A DNA stretch of 6,959 nucleotides. Source: JAABRU01 sp964534335 (GTDB lineage: Bacteria; Desulfobacterota; Desulfobacteria; Desulfobacterales; Desulfococcaceae). Below, in pieces: positions 5,907-6,959 of the stretch. Position 1 is the stretch's first letter. Each line of letters starts with the position of its first letter. A program made the translations under genes and the position numbers. Below the pieces are notes generated by a model. The model was not told the DNA's origin, searched no databases, and worked only from the letters and a program-made list of their open reading frames with translations. The stretch is taken from NCBI GenBank assembly GCA_964534335.1, contig CAZHPS010000378.1, positions 1-6,959 of the forward strand. Direction: 5' to 3'.

Positions 5907-6959
5907 CTAATCTGCTTTTCTTCTCAGAAAAGTGGGAATATCCAAATCATCCGGATCAATGGTCTTGCTGTCATATACATCTGTGCCGGGATAGTCTGCC
6001 TCTGCTGCTATTTCGCCTTTCATTTTTTTCTTCCGCATAAACGCGGGTTCCTCATAATCCACCACATTTTTCATCTCTTTGCCTGTATCCCGGTTCATAT
6101 CCTTATATGACATCTCCCGCATAGGCTGCCGGGGGGCCTGCCGCACCTCCCGTGTTCCCGCGGCCGGAGTCTCACGTCCGGTACGCTCCTGCCTGAAACT
6201 GGCGGTTTTTTTCCTGCGTTCTGCCACAATCGCGCCCGGCTCTTCAATCCCTGTGGCAATCACTGTCACGCGGATTTCATCGCCCAGGCTTTCATCCACG
6301 ACCGTACCCCAGATGATGTCCGCATCTTCGCCGACTTCACTGTAAATGCGTTCTGATGCCTCTGTCATTTCCTGCATGGTCAGACTGCTGCTGCTGGTGA
6401 TGTTCATCAGCACGCCTTTGGCTCCTGCTATGGACAGATCCTCAAGCAGCGGATGGGAAATGGCACGCTCTGCCGCTTCTGTAGCCCGGTTTTCCCCGGT
6501 GGCAACACCAATGCCCATAATGGCCATGCCTGCTTTTTCCATGGTGGTTTTCACATCGGCAAAATCCAGGTTCACAAGGCCGGGCATGAGAATCAGGTCT
6601 GTGATGCCCTTGACCGAATGCAGCAGCACTTCATCTGCTTTTCTGAACATCTCTATCATGGTGGCATTTTTGGAAGCCAGACCCCGGAGCCGGTCATTGG
6701 GAATGGTGATGACCGTATCCGCAATTTCCCGGATCATTTCAATGCCCTCCTCTGCCTGCATGTTTCTCTTTTTTCCTTCAAAGGAGAATGGTTTTGTGAC
6801 CACAGCAACGGTCAGCGCGCCCAGTTCCCTGCAGATATCCGCGACCACAGGCGCGGCTCCGGTTCCGGTTCCCCCTCCGAATCCGGCTGTGATAAACACC
6901 ATGTGACTGTCCTTGAGGGCATTGCGTATGGATTCTGCACTTTCCATGGCTGCCTCACG
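5907..6959 (-). CDS. Cell-division GTPase FtsZ, 3' part (N-terminus beyond window)
   Basis: FtsZ polymerises with GTP at midcell to form the division ring. The visible 350 residues run in an open frame to the window edge. By comparison with E. coli FtsZ, roughly 75 N-terminal residues are missing; the ATG at 6947 is internal. Seen here: the tubulin signature GGGTGTG (28-34), VVTKPFSFEGKKR (53-65), TIPNDRL (85-91), the T7 loop NLDFAD (130-135) with both catalytic aspartates D132 and D135, and GVLMNI (182-187). The core ends near 240, a charged linker follows (about 245-339), and the protein ends in DIPTFLRRKAD, close to the E. coli peptide (DIPAFLRKQAD) that binds FtsA and ZipA. A second similar motif, YEEPAFMRKKK, lies at 302-312. 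The stop is TAG, followed by a terminator, so ftsZ is last in its unit, as is common at the end of a division cluster. Confidence 0.98.
   Translation of the reverse strand, partial: REAAMESAESIRNALKDSHMVFITAGFGGGTGTGAAPVVADICRELGALTVAVVTKPFSFEGKKRNMQAEEGIEMIREIADTVITIPNDRLRGLASKNATMIEMFRKADEVLLHSVKGITDLILMPGLVNLDFADVKTTMEKAGMAIMGIGVATGENRATEAAERAISHPLLEDLSIAGAKGVLMNITSSSSLTMQEMTEASERIYSEVGEDADIIWGTVVDESLGDEIRVTVIATGIEEPGAIVAERRKKTASFRQERTGRETPAAGTREVRQAPRQPMREMSYKDMNRDTGKEMKNVVDYEEPAFMRKKKMKGEIAAEADYPGTDVYDSKTIDPDDLDIPTFLRRKAD

Noticed and set aside
6346..6906. Long plus-strand open frame opposite ftsZ (186 codons)
   Set aside because: It is the antisense shadow of a highly conserved, codon-constrained gene and shows no domain of its own.
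5907..6947. ftsZ starting at the ATG at 6947
   Set aside because: The reading frame continues upstream to the window edge with FtsZ-like residues, and the nucleotide-binding N-terminus is missing, so this ATG is internal.

Overview
The window reads as part of a Gram-negative bacterial chromosome. It encodes FtsZ with a proteobacterial-style C-terminal peptide, an outer-membrane TonB-dependent receptor and a periplasmic YfiR-family protein. Gene style and the repeat-rich intergenic DNA make me lean to a sulfate-reducing Desulfobacterota (Desulfobacteraceae-like) organism. That is an impression from protein and repeat style, not a database result.

All four recognisable genes lie on the minus strand, so transcription runs from right to left. 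At the right edge is the 3' three quarters of ftsZ (5907-6959, continuing beyond the window), closed by a strong intrinsic terminator (5857-5885). After it comes a three-gene cluster: a TonB-dependent outer-membrane receptor (3780-5825), a small exported YfiR/DUF4154 protein (3106-3669) and a CHASE8-HAMP hybrid histidine kinase (801-3101). The last two genes are 4 bases apart and the kinase ribosome-binding site lies inside the yfiR-like gene. A hairpin with a T tract at 640-662 probably ends this unit.

The proposed logic is an envelope signalling chain. The receptor takes up or senses a ligand at the outer membrane, the YfiR-like protein acts in the periplasm, and it controls a kinase whose sensor half resembles that of the diguanylate cyclase YfiN, with the GGDEF output replaced by a histidine kinase and receiver. 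No separate response regulator or HPt protein lies in the window. A 4 x 7-bp tandem repeat in the receptor's signal-peptide region raises the possibility of slipped-strand on/off switching.

The left 800 bases hold no convincing gene. They carry an array of alternating palindromic elements with a period of about 114 bp, two short 9-bp-period repeat tracts facing each other, and a long imperfect stem-loop. The array appears to continue past the left edge. These repeats are the least explained part of the window.
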